Assembly (NCBI GenBank): GCA_028291985.1
Contig: JAQGNE010000092.1
Coordinates: 1-46,344 of the forward strand
From: Polaromonas sp.
GTDB lineage: Bacteria; Pseudomonadota; Gammaproteobacteria; Burkholderiales; Burkholderiaceae_C
Direction: 5' to 3'
Length of the DNA: 46,344 nt
Shown here: positions 26,049 through 34,217 of the stretch, piece after piece
Layout: the number at the start of each line of letters is the position of its first letter
How positions within the stretch are numbered: position 1 is the first letter of the stretch
Program-made: the position numbers and the translations under genes
Notes under the pieces: generated by a model
Told to the model about the DNA's origin: nothing
What the model saw: the letters and a program-made list of their open reading frames with translations, nothing else
Databases searched by the model: none

Positions 26049-27002
26049 ATGAACGCCACCGGATATTTCACCCATAAAGACTGCTGGAAGCATGAGATGG
26101 GTGCAGGCCACCCGGAGTGCCCCGCGCGGCTTGACGCGATCGAGGACTGGCTGCTGGCCACCGGTGTGAAAGACGCCCTGGATGTGCGCGAGGCGCCCCA
26201 GGCCTCAACCAGCGAGATTGAGCTTGCGCATGGCCGCATGATGATTGCCGCGCTGCGCGGCCTGAGCGACCAGCTGGTCGACGACATCCAGGCCGGTGGC
26301 CCCAGCCACGCACAGATTGACCCTGACACGCTGATGAATGTGCACACCTGGGACGCTGCGTTGCGCGCAGCCGGGGCAGCGCTGGCCGCCACCGACAGCG
26401 TGATGGCCGGCGAGATGGAAAACGCGTTTTGCGCGGTTCGCCCGCCCGGCCACCATGCGTGCCGCGACCAGGCGATGGGTTTTTGTTTTTTCAACAATGT
26501 GGCGATTGCAGCGCGCTATGCGCTGGAGCGCCATGGCCTCAAACGTGTGGCCATTGTTGACTTTGATGTGCACCACGGCAATGGCACCGAAGACATTCTG
26601 CAAGGCGACAAGCGCGTGCTGATGGTGAGCTTTTTCCAGCATCCTTTTTATCCCCACAGCGGCGCTGACCACGCAGCCCCAAACATGCTCAACCTGCCAG
26701 TGCCGGCCTATACCAAAGGCATGGATGTTCGCGAGCTGATCGAGATGATGTGGATTCCACGGCTGGAGCAGTTCAAGCCGGAAATGATCTTTATCAGCGC
26801 GGGTTTTGACGCGCATCGCGACGACGACCTCGGGCAGATGGGCCTGGTCGAGCAGGACTATGCATGGATCACGCAGCGCATCAAGGATGTCGCCAAGCGC
26901 CATGCCAAGGGGCGCATCGTCTCCCTGCTGGAGGGCGGCTACAACCTGCAGGCGCTGGCCCGCAGCGTGGAAGCCCACGTGCGGGTACTGGCTGACCTGT
27001 AG
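26049..27002 (+). CDS. HDAC-like deacetylase/amidohydrolase
   Basis: This 317-residue zinc enzyme belongs to the arginase-deacetylase fold (class II HDAC, AcuC/AphA-like). Expected zinc ligands D173 and H175 (DFDVHHGNG) and D254 (AGFDAH) are present, with the active-site pair H135-H136 in RPPGHHA and the terminal EGGYNL block. Bacterial members deacetylate small amines, acetyl-CoA synthetase or acetoin-related substrates, and the substrate here is unknown. The enoyl-CoA hydratase-like gene follows 11 bp later, so the two are probably co-transcribed. Confidence 0.9.
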   Translation: MNATGYFTHKDCWKHEMGAGHPECPARLDAIEDWLLATGVKDALDVREAPQASTSEIELAHGRMMIAALRGLSDQLVDDIQAGGPSHAQIDPDTLMNVHTWDAALRAAGAALAATDSVMAGEMENAFCAVRPPGHHACRDQAMGFCFFNNVAIAARYALERHGLKRVAIVDFDVHHGNGTEDILQGDKRVLMVSFFQHPFYPHSGADHAAPNMLNLPVPAYTKGMDVRELIEMMWIPRLEQFKPEMIFISAGFDAHRDDDLGQMGLVEQDYAWITQRIKDVAKRHAKGRIVSLLEGGYNLQALARSVEAHVRVLADL

Positions 27003-27013
27003 GAGATATCGTC

Positions 27014-27850
27014 ATGAACGTCCGTGTGACAGACGCACCGCCACTTTTGCATACGGCCGACTCGCGCGGCGTTCACACGCTCTTACTGAACCGGCCGGCT
27101 GCCTTCAATGCCCTGAGCAGCGACATGCTGGCCGCCATACAGACGGCACTTGACACGATTGCCAGCGACACCACCGCGCGCGTCGTGGTGCTGGCCTCCA
27201 GCGGCAAGGCGTTTTGCGCCGGGCATGACCTCAAGGACATGCGAGCCCACCCTGAACTGGCGTATTACCAACGGCTTTTTGCGCAGTGCAGCCGGGTGAT
27301 GCTGGCCTTGCAAAACCTGCCGGTGCCGGTGATTGCGCGGGTACACGGTCTGGCTACCGCGGCGGGCTGCCAGCTGGTGGCGCAGTGCGACCTGGCCGTC
27401 GCCGCTGGTTCCGCCAGCTTTGGCGTCAACGGTATCGATGTTGGCCTGTTTTGCGCCACGCCAAGTGTGCCGCTCAGTCGCGTGATGCCCGCCAAACAGG
27501 CGATGGAAATGCTGCTCACTGGCGAGTTCATTACCGCCGATGAGGCGCGGCTGCGCGGCCTGGTCAACCGTGTGGTGCCATTGGCCGGCCTGGATGCTGC
27601 GGTCGAGGCACTGGTGCAAACACTGTTGGGCAAGCCCAGGGAGGCGCTGGCCATGGGCAAAGCGCTTTTTTATCGCCAGCGTGAAACCGGCATCGCTGCC
27701 GCGTATCAGCTGGCCGGGCAATCCATGGCTTGCAACATGATGCATCCGGTCGCGCAGGAGGGTGTTCAGGCCTTTATCGACAAGCGCCAGCCGGACTGGT
27801 CTGCTCAATCGCCTGTTCTATCTGGTGGTCTGCCAGTCGCTAAGGCTTGA
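27014..27850 (+). CDS. Enoyl-CoA hydratase/isomerase-like protein (ECHDC3 type)
   Basis: This 278-residue crotonase-fold protein starts after GGAGATATC. The CoA/oxyanion-hole segments FCAGHDLKDM and ATAAGCQLVAQCDLA are present. The two glutamates that catalyse hydration in crotonase appear to be replaced by Q120 (GCQL instead of GCEL) and G140 (FGVNGI instead of FGxPEI). The stretch GVNGIDVGLFCATPSV matches the ECHDC3 branch, whose reaction is not settled. It is therefore unlikely to be an ordinary beta-oxidation hydratase. It sits between the HDAC-like and MscS genes. Confidence 0.85.
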   Translation: MNVRVTDAPPLLHTADSRGVHTLLLNRPAAFNALSSDMLAAIQTALDTIASDTTARVVVLASSGKAFCAGHDLKDMRAHPELAYYQRLFAQCSRVMLALQNLPVPVIARVHGLATAAGCQLVAQCDLAVAAGSASFGVNGIDVGLFCATPSVPLSRVMPAKQAMEMLLTGEFITADEARLRGLVNRVVPLAGLDAAVEALVQTLLGKPREALAMGKALFYRQRETGIAAAYQLAGQSMACNMMHPVAQEGVQAFIDKRQPDWSAQSPVLSGGLPVAKA

Positions 27851-27873
27851 TTCACTCGCCGCGTCTTTTCAGT

Positions 27874-29226
27874 ATGGAATCGTTCTTGCCTGCCAGCTTT
27901 TTCACCCGTGCCCCTGGCGCGCAGGCCAACCCCATTGACAGCCTTGATGCTTGGTTCTCCGCCATGGCGCGCCCTGCGGCATTGATCGAGCTGGCTGTCC
28001 TGCTGGCCTGCGGGCTGGCGACCTGGCTGGTCGTGCGGCGTGCTCGCAAAGCGTTCGGTGCCAACCATTCCTCTTCCATACTATTTGGCCGGGCGGTGGT
28101 TGATGGCGTCCTGTTTCCGTTTTTGCTGCTGCTGCTGGCCTACTGCTCCAGCCTGCTGCTGGCGCGCGCGAACGAGTTGGCGGTGTTCAAGGTTGCGATT
28201 CCGGTACTGGTGTCGCTGGCCCTGATTCGCCTGGGCGCAAAGGTGCTGCAGGCTGCGCTCAGTGACACGCCGGTGGTGCGTGCGCTGGAGCGCTCGATCT
28301 CATGGCTGGCCTGGGTTGGGGTCCTGCTCTGGCTGAGCGGGCTGTTGCCGGTGCTGCTGGACGAACTGGACCACATCAAGTGGAAGGTCGGCGGCGCCAC
28401 GCTGTCGGTGCGCACCCTGCTGGAAGGCACGGTCACGGCGGGCCTGGTGATTCTCGTGACGCTCTGGATATCGTCCGCCATCGAGGCACGGCTGCTGCGT
28501 TCGGCAACCGGCGGCGAGTTGTCGCTGCGCAAGGCCGTGAGCAATGCGACCCGGGCGGTTTTGCTGTCGGTAGGCTTGCTGGTGGCGCTGTCGGCCGTGG
28601 GCATTGACCTCACGGCGCTGTCGGTGCTGGGTGGCGCCATCGGTGTGGGTATCGGCCTGGGCCTGCAAAAACTGGCAGCGAGCTATGTCAGCGGCTTTGT
28701 CATGCTGGCCGAACGCAGCGTGCGCATCGGCGACAACGTGAAGGTTGATTCCTTCGAAGGACGTATCACCGACATCAACGCCCGGTACACCGTGGTGCGC
28801 GCGCTGTCCGGCCGCGAGTCGATCGTTCCCAATGAAATGTTTATCAGCAATCGCATCGAAAACCTGTCGCTCACCGATCTGCAGGTGCTGCAGTCAACCC
28901 TGATCACCGTGGGTTACGACAGCGATGTAGATCTGGTGATGGGTCTGCTGACCGATGCAGCGCTGGGACAGGAGCGTGTATTGCGTGACCCTGCGCCCGG
29001 CGTCAATCTGACCAATTTCGCTGCCGACGGCCTGGAGTTCACGCTCAATTACTGGATGTCCGACCCTGAAAACGGCCAGCAGAATCTGCGTTCGCGGATC
29101 AATCTGGCCATCCTGAAGTCCTTGCGTGTCCATGGCATCGACATTCCTTATCCACAGCGTGTCGTGCATGGCGTCTCAGCGCCAGTGCCGCCGGCGCCGG
29201 CGCCATCAGACGGTCAGCACCGCTGA
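27874..29226 (+). CDS. MscS-family mechanosensitive ion channel
   Basis: This 450-residue inner-membrane protein has about four to five membrane segments before the MscS core. The pore helix and beta domain are clear: GGAIGVGIGLGLQKLAASYVSG-type glycine/alanine packing, then RSVRIGDNVKVDSFEGRITDI and IVPNEMFISNRIENLS. These channels open under membrane tension to release solutes. The ATG at 27874 is used; a TTG at 27847 would overlap the upstream stop. The C-terminus ends in a short Pro/Ala tail. It is 23 bp downstream of the enoyl-CoA hydratase-like gene. Confidence 0.9.
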   Translation: MESFLPASFFTRAPGAQANPIDSLDAWFSAMARPAALIELAVLLACGLATWLVVRRARKAFGANHSSSILFGRAVVDGVLFPFLLLLLAYCSSLLLARANELAVFKVAIPVLVSLALIRLGAKVLQAALSDTPVVRALERSISWLAWVGVLLWLSGLLPVLLDELDHIKWKVGGATLSVRTLLEGTVTAGLVILVTLWISSAIEARLLRSATGGELSLRKAVSNATRAVLLSVGLLVALSAVGIDLTALSVLGGAIGVGIGLGLQKLAASYVSGFVMLAERSVRIGDNVKVDSFEGRITDINARYTVVRALSGRESIVPNEMFISNRIENLSLTDLQVLQSTLITVGYDSDVDLVMGLLTDAALGQERVLRDPAPGVNLTNFAADGLEFTLNYWMSDPENGQQNLRSRINLAILKSLRVHGIDIPYPQRVVHGVSAPVPPAPAPSDGQHR

Positions 29227-29281
29227 CGGCATGGGGGCTGCATGCCCGCTGACAGACTTTTCGAGCAGGCGGTCTAGATTC

Positions 29282-29323
29282 AGACGGTCGGCCGTCTATA
29301 ATAAAATAGAACGACCGTTCGTT
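29282..29323 (+). promoter_or_regulatory. Candidate etf promoter with two palindromes
   Basis: A perfect TATAAT (29297-29302) is flanked by AGACGGTCGGCCGTCT (29282-29297, perfect 6-bp arms) and AACGACCGTTCGTT (29310-29323, arms AACGA/TCGTT). The second palindrome would cover the transcription start and looks like a TetR-family operator, as used for fatty-acid genes in this group. I see no good -35 box. etfB starts 113 bases after the second palindrome. Confidence 0.5.
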
Positions 29324-29436
29324 TTTATGTTCTCTCGACTTTTGCCACGGATGGCAACCGGTTCTGCACATGAGGCCGGGCATAAAATGCAGACCACTTT
29401 ACGTTAACGTCAATCATCAAACTCTGGAGCCGTGCA

Positions 29437-30186
29437 ATGAAGGTCTTGGTCCCCGTCAAACGTGTAGTCGACTACAACGTCAAAGTCCGCGTCAAATCCG
29501 ATGGCAGCGGTGTCGATATTGCCAACGTCAAGATGAGCATGAATCCGTTTGACGAGATCGCTGTGGAAGAAGCGACCCGGCTCAAGGAAAAAGGCACCGT
29601 GACTGAAGTGATTGCTGTCAGCTGCGGCGTGCTGCAGTGCCAGGAGACCTTGCGCACCGCCATGGCGATTGGCGCTGACCGCGCGATCCTGGTCGAAACC
29701 ACAGAAGAGCTGCAACCCCTGGCGGTAGCCAAGCTGCTCAAGGCGTTGGTCGAAAAGGAGCAGCCACAACTCGTCATCCTGGGCAAGCAGGCGATTGATG
29801 ACGACTGCAACCAGACCGGCCAGATGCTGGCAGCGCTGCTGGGCTGGCCCCAGGCAACATTCGCCTCGAAGGTGGAGCTGAACGGCGACAAGGTTCATGT
29901 CACCCGCGAAGTTGATGGCGGCTCGGAAACGCTAGCTCTAAGCCTGCCCGCTATCGTTACCACCGATCTGCGCCTGAACGAGCCCCGTTACGTCACGCTG
30001 CCCAACATCATGAAGGCGAAGAAAAAGCAGCTTGACAACCTCAAGCCGGAAGATCTGGGCGTGGATGTCAAGCCGCGCATCAAGACCCTCAAGGTCAGTG
30101 AGCCGCCCAAACGCAGCGCGGGCATCAAGGTGGCCGATGTCACGGCACTTGTGGACAAGCTCAGGAACGAAGCAAAAGTGATTTGA
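29437..30186 (+). CDS. etfB: Electron transfer flavoprotein, beta subunit
   Basis: This 249-residue subunit binds AMP and pairs with EtfA to take electrons from acyl-CoA and other flavin dehydrogenases and pass them to ETF-ubiquinone oxidoreductase. Family blocks are [16 protein letters not shown] at the start, [20 protein letters not shown] and the EtfB signature in [20 protein letters not shown]. Length is normal. It is the first gene of etfB-etfA, followed by an acyl-CoA dehydrogenase gene. Its promoter region carries two palindromes and TATAAT. Confidence 0.96.
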   Translation: MKVLVPVKRVVDYNVKVRVKSDGSGVDIANVKMSMNPFDEIAVEEATRLKEKGTVTEVIAVSCGVLQCQETLRTAMAIGADRAILVETTEELQPLAVAKLLKALVEKEQPQLVILGKQAIDDDCNQTGQMLAALLGWPQATFASKVELNGDKVHVTREVDGGSETLALSLPAIVTTDLRLNEPRYVTLPNIMKAKKKQLDNLKPEDLGVDVKPRIKTLKVSEPPKRSAGIKVADVTALVDKLRNEAKVI

Positions 30187-30201
30187 CGTCAGGCGCAAAT
30201 C

Positions 30202-30221
30202 ATCCCCGCGAAGGCGGGGAT
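30202..30221. repeat. Hairpin repeat between etfB and etfA
   Basis: ATCCCCGC-GAAG-GCGGGGAT is a perfect 8-bp stem with a tetraloop in the 61-bp gap between etfB and etfA. There is no U-run, so it should not terminate. It resembles common REP-like elements and might stabilise the etfB message. Confidence 0.65.
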
Positions 30222-30247
30222 CCCTTCACTTTCCAAAGGAATTCATC

Positions 30248-31180
30248 ATGGCCTCTTTAGTCATTGCAGAACACGACAACAACTCCGTCCGCCCGGCAAC
30301 CCTTAACACCGTCACAGCTGCTGTCCAGTGCGGTGGCGAGGTGCATGTGCTGGTGGCCGGCAAAGGCGCGCAGGCCGCAGCCCGGGCGGCATCGCAAATC
30401 GGCGGTGTCGCCAAGGTGCTGCATGTCGAGGGCGATCATTTCGAGCATGGCCTTGCGGAAAACATGGCGGCGCAAGTCATCGCCATCGCTTCGGCGTATT
30501 CGCACATCCTGTTTCCGGCCACGGCCTCTGGCAAGAACATCGCACCGCGGGTGGCCGCGATGCTGGATGTGGGCCAGATTTCTGACATCACCAAGGTCGA
30601 GTCACCCGACACTTTCGAGCGCCCCATTTATGCCGGCAATGCGATTGCTACCGTGCAGAGCGCCGATGCGGTCAAGGTGATCACCGTTCGTACCACCGGT
30701 TTCGATGCAGCGCCCGCCAGCGGCGGCAGCGCAGCCATTGAAACCCCGGCTGGCGTCAATGACAGCGGCAAGTCAACCTTTCTCGGCTCTGAAATCGCCA
30801 AGAGCGACCGCCCTGAACTGACAGCAGCCAAGATCATTGTGTCTGGCGGCCGCGCGCTGGGCTCTGGCGAGAAATTCACTGAAGTCATGACCCCGCTGGC
30901 GGACAAGCTGGGCGCCGCGCTTGGCGCGTCGCGCGCTGCGGTGGACGCAGGCTACGCGCCGAACGACTGGCAGGTCGGCCAAACCGGCAAGATTGTGGCG
31001 CCGCAGCTGTACATCGCAGCCGGTATCAGCGGCGCTATCCAGCACCTGGCTGGCATGAAGGATTCCAAAGTTATTGTGGCCATCAACAAGGACCCGGAAG
31101 CGCCGATTTTCAGCGTGGCTGACTACGGCCTGGAGGCCGACCTGTTTGCGGCCGTGCCAGAGCTGACCGCCGCACTCTGA
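30248..31180 (+). CDS. etfA: Electron transfer flavoprotein, alpha subunit
   Basis: This 310-residue FAD-binding subunit starts after AAAGGAATTCATC. The C-terminal FAD domain is clear: [42 protein letters not shown] (split here across helices), [12 protein letters not shown] and [22 protein letters not shown]. It forms the soluble ETF heterodimer with EtfB. Downstream is a terminator (31232-31262) before the acyl-CoA dehydrogenase gene, so that gene may be expressed at a different level. Confidence 0.96.
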   Translation: MASLVIAEHDNNSVRPATLNTVTAAVQCGGEVHVLVAGKGAQAAARAASQIGGVAKVLHVEGDHFEHGLAENMAAQVIAIASAYSHILFPATASGKNIAPRVAAMLDVGQISDITKVESPDTFERPIYAGNAIATVQSADAVKVITVRTTGFDAAPASGGSAAIETPAGVNDSGKSTFLGSEIAKSDRPELTAAKIIVSGGRALGSGEKFTEVMTPLADKLGAALGASRAAVDAGYAPNDWQVGQTGKIVAPQLYIAAGISGAIQHLAGMKDSKVIVAINKDPEAPIFSVADYGLEADLFAAVPELTAAL

Positions 31181-31231
31181 TTCTGCAGGCGCGCCGTGCG
31201 CCGGGGTGCCGCGGCGCACCGGCGCCATGAC

Positions 31232-31262
31232 AGAGCTCGCAACTTTTGGCGGGCTCTTTTTT
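31232..31262 (+). terminator. Rho-independent terminator after etfA
   Basis: AGAGCTCGC pairs with GCGGGCTCT across an 8-base loop (one G-U pair) and is followed by TTTTTT. It lies 51 bases after the etfA stop and 67 before the acyl-CoA dehydrogenase start. A second GC-rich inverted repeat lies just upstream (31199-31226). Confidence 0.8.
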
Positions 31263-31329
31263 GGCCGGTGCCCCGGGTAAGCAGGCGACGGCGGTTGAAT
31301 CTCTTTTCACATCAGTATTCGAGACAAAC

Positions 31330-33120
31330 ATGAGCTACAAAGCCCCCCTCAAAGACATGCTGTTCAACATCCGGTATCTGGCCAATATTGAGCAGATTGC
31401 GCAGATCCCCGGCTTTGAAGAAGCGGGCTTTGATACTGCTCAGGCCGTCCTGGAAGAGTGCGCCAAGTTCAATGAAGGCGTGTTGTCACCGCTCAACTGG
31501 GAAGGCGATAAAAATCCGTCGAGCTGGAAAGACGGCGTTGTCACCACCACGCCCGGTTTCAAGGAAGCTTTTAGGCAGTATGCAGAAGGTGGCTGGCAGG
31601 GCTTGCAGCATCCGGTCGATTTTGGCGGGCAGGGCCTGCCCAAAACCATTGGTGCGGCATGCGGCGAGATGCTCAACTCAGCCAACATGAGTTTTGCCCT
31701 GTGCCCCTTGCTGAGCGACGGCGCTATCGAAGCATTGTTGACCGCAGGCTCGGACCAGTTGAAATCTGTCTACCTCGAAAAACTGGTGCAGGGTCAATGG
31801 ACCGGCACCATGAACCTGACCGAGCCGCAGGCCGGCTCTGACCTGGCGATGGTGCGCAGCCGCGCCGAGCCGCAGGGCGACGGCAGCTACAAGGTCTTTG
31901 GCACCAAGATATACATCACCTACGGTGAGCATGACATGGCCGAGAACATCGTGCACCTGGTGCTGGCCCGCGTTACAGGCGCGCCTGAAGGCGTCAAGGG
32001 CATCAGCCTTTTTGTCGTGCCGAAGTTCATGGTCAATGGCGATGGCTCACTGGGTGCACGCAATGATGTGCATTGCGTCAGCATCGAGCACAAGCTGGGC
32101 ATCAAGGCATCGCCAACAGCCGTGCTGCAGTTCGGCGACAAGGGCGGCGCAGTCGGCTACCTGGTCGGCGAGGAAAACCGCGGCCTGGAATACATGTTCA
32201 TCATGATGAACTCGGCCCGTTATGCAGTTGGCATGCAAGGCATTGCGATTGCCGAACGTGCCTACCAAAAGGCGGTGGCCTTTGCCAAGGACCGCGTGCA
32301 GAGCCGCCCGGTCGACGGCTCCATCAAGGCCAGCGCGCCCATTATTCACCACCCGGACGTCAAGCGCATGCTGATGACGATGCGTGCCTATACCGAGGGC
32401 TGCCGGGCCATGGCCTCGGTCGCTGCCGCCGCCTACGACGCGTCGCACCATCATCCGGATGCCGATGTACGCAAGCAGAACACGGCTTTCTATGAGTTCA
32501 TGGTGCCGCTGGTCAAGGGCTACAGCACCGAGATGAGCCTGGAGGTCACGTCGATGGGCGTGCAGGTGCATGGCGGCATGGGTTTCATTGAAGAGACCGG
32601 CGCCGCGCAGTACTACCGCGATGCCAAAATCTTGACGATCTATGAGGGCACCACCGCTATCCAGGCCAATGACCTGGTGGGCCGCAAGACTGCCCGTGAT
32701 GGGGGCCAGACCGCCAAGGCCATTGCCAGCCAGATCGAACAGACCGAACAAGACCTGGTCCAGCAAGGCAACCCCGATGCGCTGGCCTGCGCCGCGCGCC
32801 TGAAAGTCGCACGGCAGGCACTGCTGGATGTCATCGAGTTCGTTGTGTCAAAGGTCAAGTCAGACCCGAACGCGGTATTTTCGGGCAGCGTCCCGTACCT
32901 GATGCTGGCTGGCAACGTCGTGGCAGGCTGGCAAATGTCGCGCGCCTTGCTGGTGGCGCAAGACCAGCAGGCGCAAGGTGCGGAGGCTGATTTCATGAAG
33001 GCGAAGATTACGACAGCACGCTTTTACGCCGACCATCTGTTGACCAAGGCACCGGGTATGCGCGACAGCATTGTGGAGGGCGCGGATAGCGTGACAGCGT
33101 TGGCGCTCGAGTCCTTTTAA
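31330..33120 (+). CDS. Acyl-CoA dehydrogenase, long form (FadE/DmdC-like)
   Basis: This 596-residue flavoprotein has the short N-terminal acyl-CoA-dehydrogenase extension (SYKAPLKDMLFNIRYL), the middle domain (MNLTEPQAGSDLA, FGTKIYITYGEHD) and the flavin/C-terminal helices with the expected catalytic glutamate in ILTIYEGTTAIQANDLVGRK. A further C-terminal extension is typical of the 590-600-residue group that includes DmdC and some FadE-like enzymes. It oxidises an acyl-CoA to the enoyl-CoA and hands electrons to ETF, whose genes are directly upstream. Chain-length preference is not readable from sequence. ATG 31330 fits the family start. Confidence 0.93.
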   Translation: MSYKAPLKDMLFNIRYLANIEQIAQIPGFEEAGFDTAQAVLEECAKFNEGVLSPLNWEGDKNPSSWKDGVVTTTPGFKEAFRQYAEGGWQGLQHPVDFGGQGLPKTIGAACGEMLNSANMSFALCPLLSDGAIEALLTAGSDQLKSVYLEKLVQGQWTGTMNLTEPQAGSDLAMVRSRAEPQGDGSYKVFGTKIYITYGEHDMAENIVHLVLARVTGAPEGVKGISLFVVPKFMVNGDGSLGARNDVHCVSIEHKLGIKASPTAVLQFGDKGGAVGYLVGEENRGLEYMFIMMNSARYAVGMQGIAIAERAYQKAVAFAKDRVQSRPVDGSIKASAPIIHHPDVKRMLMTMRAYTEGCRAMASVAAAAYDASHHHPDADVRKQNTAFYEFMVPLVKGYSTEMSLEVTSMGVQVHGGMGFIEETGAAQYYRDAKILTIYEGTTAIQANDLVGRKTARDGGQTAKAIASQIEQTEQDLVQQGNPDALACAARLKVARQALLDVIEFVVSKVKSDPNAVFSGSVPYLMLAGNVVAGWQMSRALLVAQDQQAQGAEADFMKAKITTARFYADHLLTKAPGMRDSIVEGADSVTALALESF

Positions 33121-33163
33121 GGGCGGACGGCAACTGGGGGCCTTGCCTGGATTGTTAATTATT

Positions 33164-33228
33164 TGCTATGTATAGCATAGCTGATAGGCCTTGTGTGTGT
33201 TGGGCTAGAGTCATTTTTGTTCATAAAA
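33164..33228 (+). repeat. Dispersed two-stem repeat, copy 7 (intergenic)
   Basis: GCTATGTATAGCAT, AGCTGATA, 13 bases GGCCTTGTGTGTG, TTGGGCT, AGAGTCATTTTTG. Stem I is perfect (GCTATG/CATAGC). It fills most of the gap between the acyl-CoA dehydrogenase and nitronate monooxygenase genes and is the best model copy because it is under no coding constraint. Confidence 0.88.
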
Positions 33229-33247
33229 ACTGAAAAACGGAGCCTTC

Positions 33248-34201
33248 ATGTCGAAACTGCCCGGCGCGCTTGCCAACCTTCCGCTGCCCATCATTGGCTC
33301 GCCTCTTTTCATCATCAGCAACCCCAGGCTGGTGATCGCGCAGTGCATCTCTGGCGTGGTGGGATCGATGCCGGCACTCAATGCCAGGCCAGCCGCGCAG
33401 CTTGAGGAGTGGCTGATCGAAATCACCGAGGCGCTGGCCGCTTACAACCAGGCCAATCCCGACAAGCCTGCGGCTCCCTTTGCCATCAACCAGATCGTTC
33501 ACAAGTCCAATGACCGGCTGGAGCACGACATGGCGCTGTGCGTCAAGTACAAGGTGCCCATCATCATCACCAGCCTGGGTGCGCGGGAAGATATCAATGC
33601 CGCTGCGCACAGCTATGGCGGCGTGGTGCTGCACGACATCATCAACAACAAGCATGCGCGCAAGGCGATTGAAAAAGGCGCCGACGGCCTCATTGCCGTA
33701 GCGGCGGGCGCCGGCGGACATGCCGGCGTAAAAAGCCCTTTTGCGCTGATCCAGGAAATCCGCCAGTGGTTTGACGGCCCGGTGGCCTTATCCGGGGCGA
33801 TTGCCTCTGGCGGGGCAGTGCTGGCTGCGCAGGCAATGGGCGCTGACTTTGCCTACATAGGCTCGGCCTTCATCGCGACCGAAGAGGCCCGCGCGAGCGA
33901 CGCCTACAAGCAGGCCATTGTGGACAGCAACTCCGACGATATCGTCTACAGCAACCTCTTTACCGGCGTGCATGGCAATTATTTGGCGCCGTCGATCCGG
34001 GCGGCTGGCATGGACCCGGAGAACCTGCCGGTTAGCGACCCCAGCAGCATGAATTTTGGTGGCGACAAGTCCAAGGCCTGGAAGGATATCTGGGGCTGCG
34101 GGCAGGGCATCGGCACGGTGAGCAGGGTGCAGACCGCAAGCGAATTCATCGGCCAGCTCAAGCGTGAATACCAAAGTGCATTGCAGCGGATTGTTGCTTG
34201 A
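33248..34201 (+). CDS. Nitronate monooxygenase-like FMN oxidoreductase
   Basis: This 317-residue TIM-barrel flavoprotein belongs to the nitronate monooxygenase/2-nitropropane dioxygenase family. It shows the N-terminal IIGSPLFIISNPRLVIAQ, the FMN-binding AAGAGGHAG with the family histidine, and the phosphate-binding ALSGAIASGGAVLAAQAMGADFAYIGSAF. Such enzymes oxidise alkyl nitronates such as propionate-3-nitronate; some members are FMN-dependent quinone reductases or enoyl reductases. It follows the acyl-CoA dehydrogenase gene, with a dispersed repeat between. It is convergent with the sigma-54 activator gene. Confidence 0.88.
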   Translation: MSKLPGALANLPLPIIGSPLFIISNPRLVIAQCISGVVGSMPALNARPAAQLEEWLIEITEALAAYNQANPDKPAAPFAINQIVHKSNDRLEHDMALCVKYKVPIIITSLGAREDINAAAHSYGGVVLHDIINNKHARKAIEKGADGLIAVAAGAGGHAGVKSPFALIQEIRQWFDGPVALSGAIASGGAVLAAQAMGADFAYIGSAFIATEEARASDAYKQAIVDSNSDDIVYSNLFTGVHGNYLAPSIRAAGMDPENLPVSDPSSMNFGGDKSKAWKDIWGCGQGIGTVSRVQTASEFIGQLKREYQSALQRIVA

Positions 34202-34217
34202 GGACCGGGCAACGGTT

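Noticed and set aside
25997..26497. N-terminal extension of the moxR reading frame
   Set aside because: It is antisense to the HDAC-like gene and shows no AAA+ homology; the ATG at 25996 fits the family.
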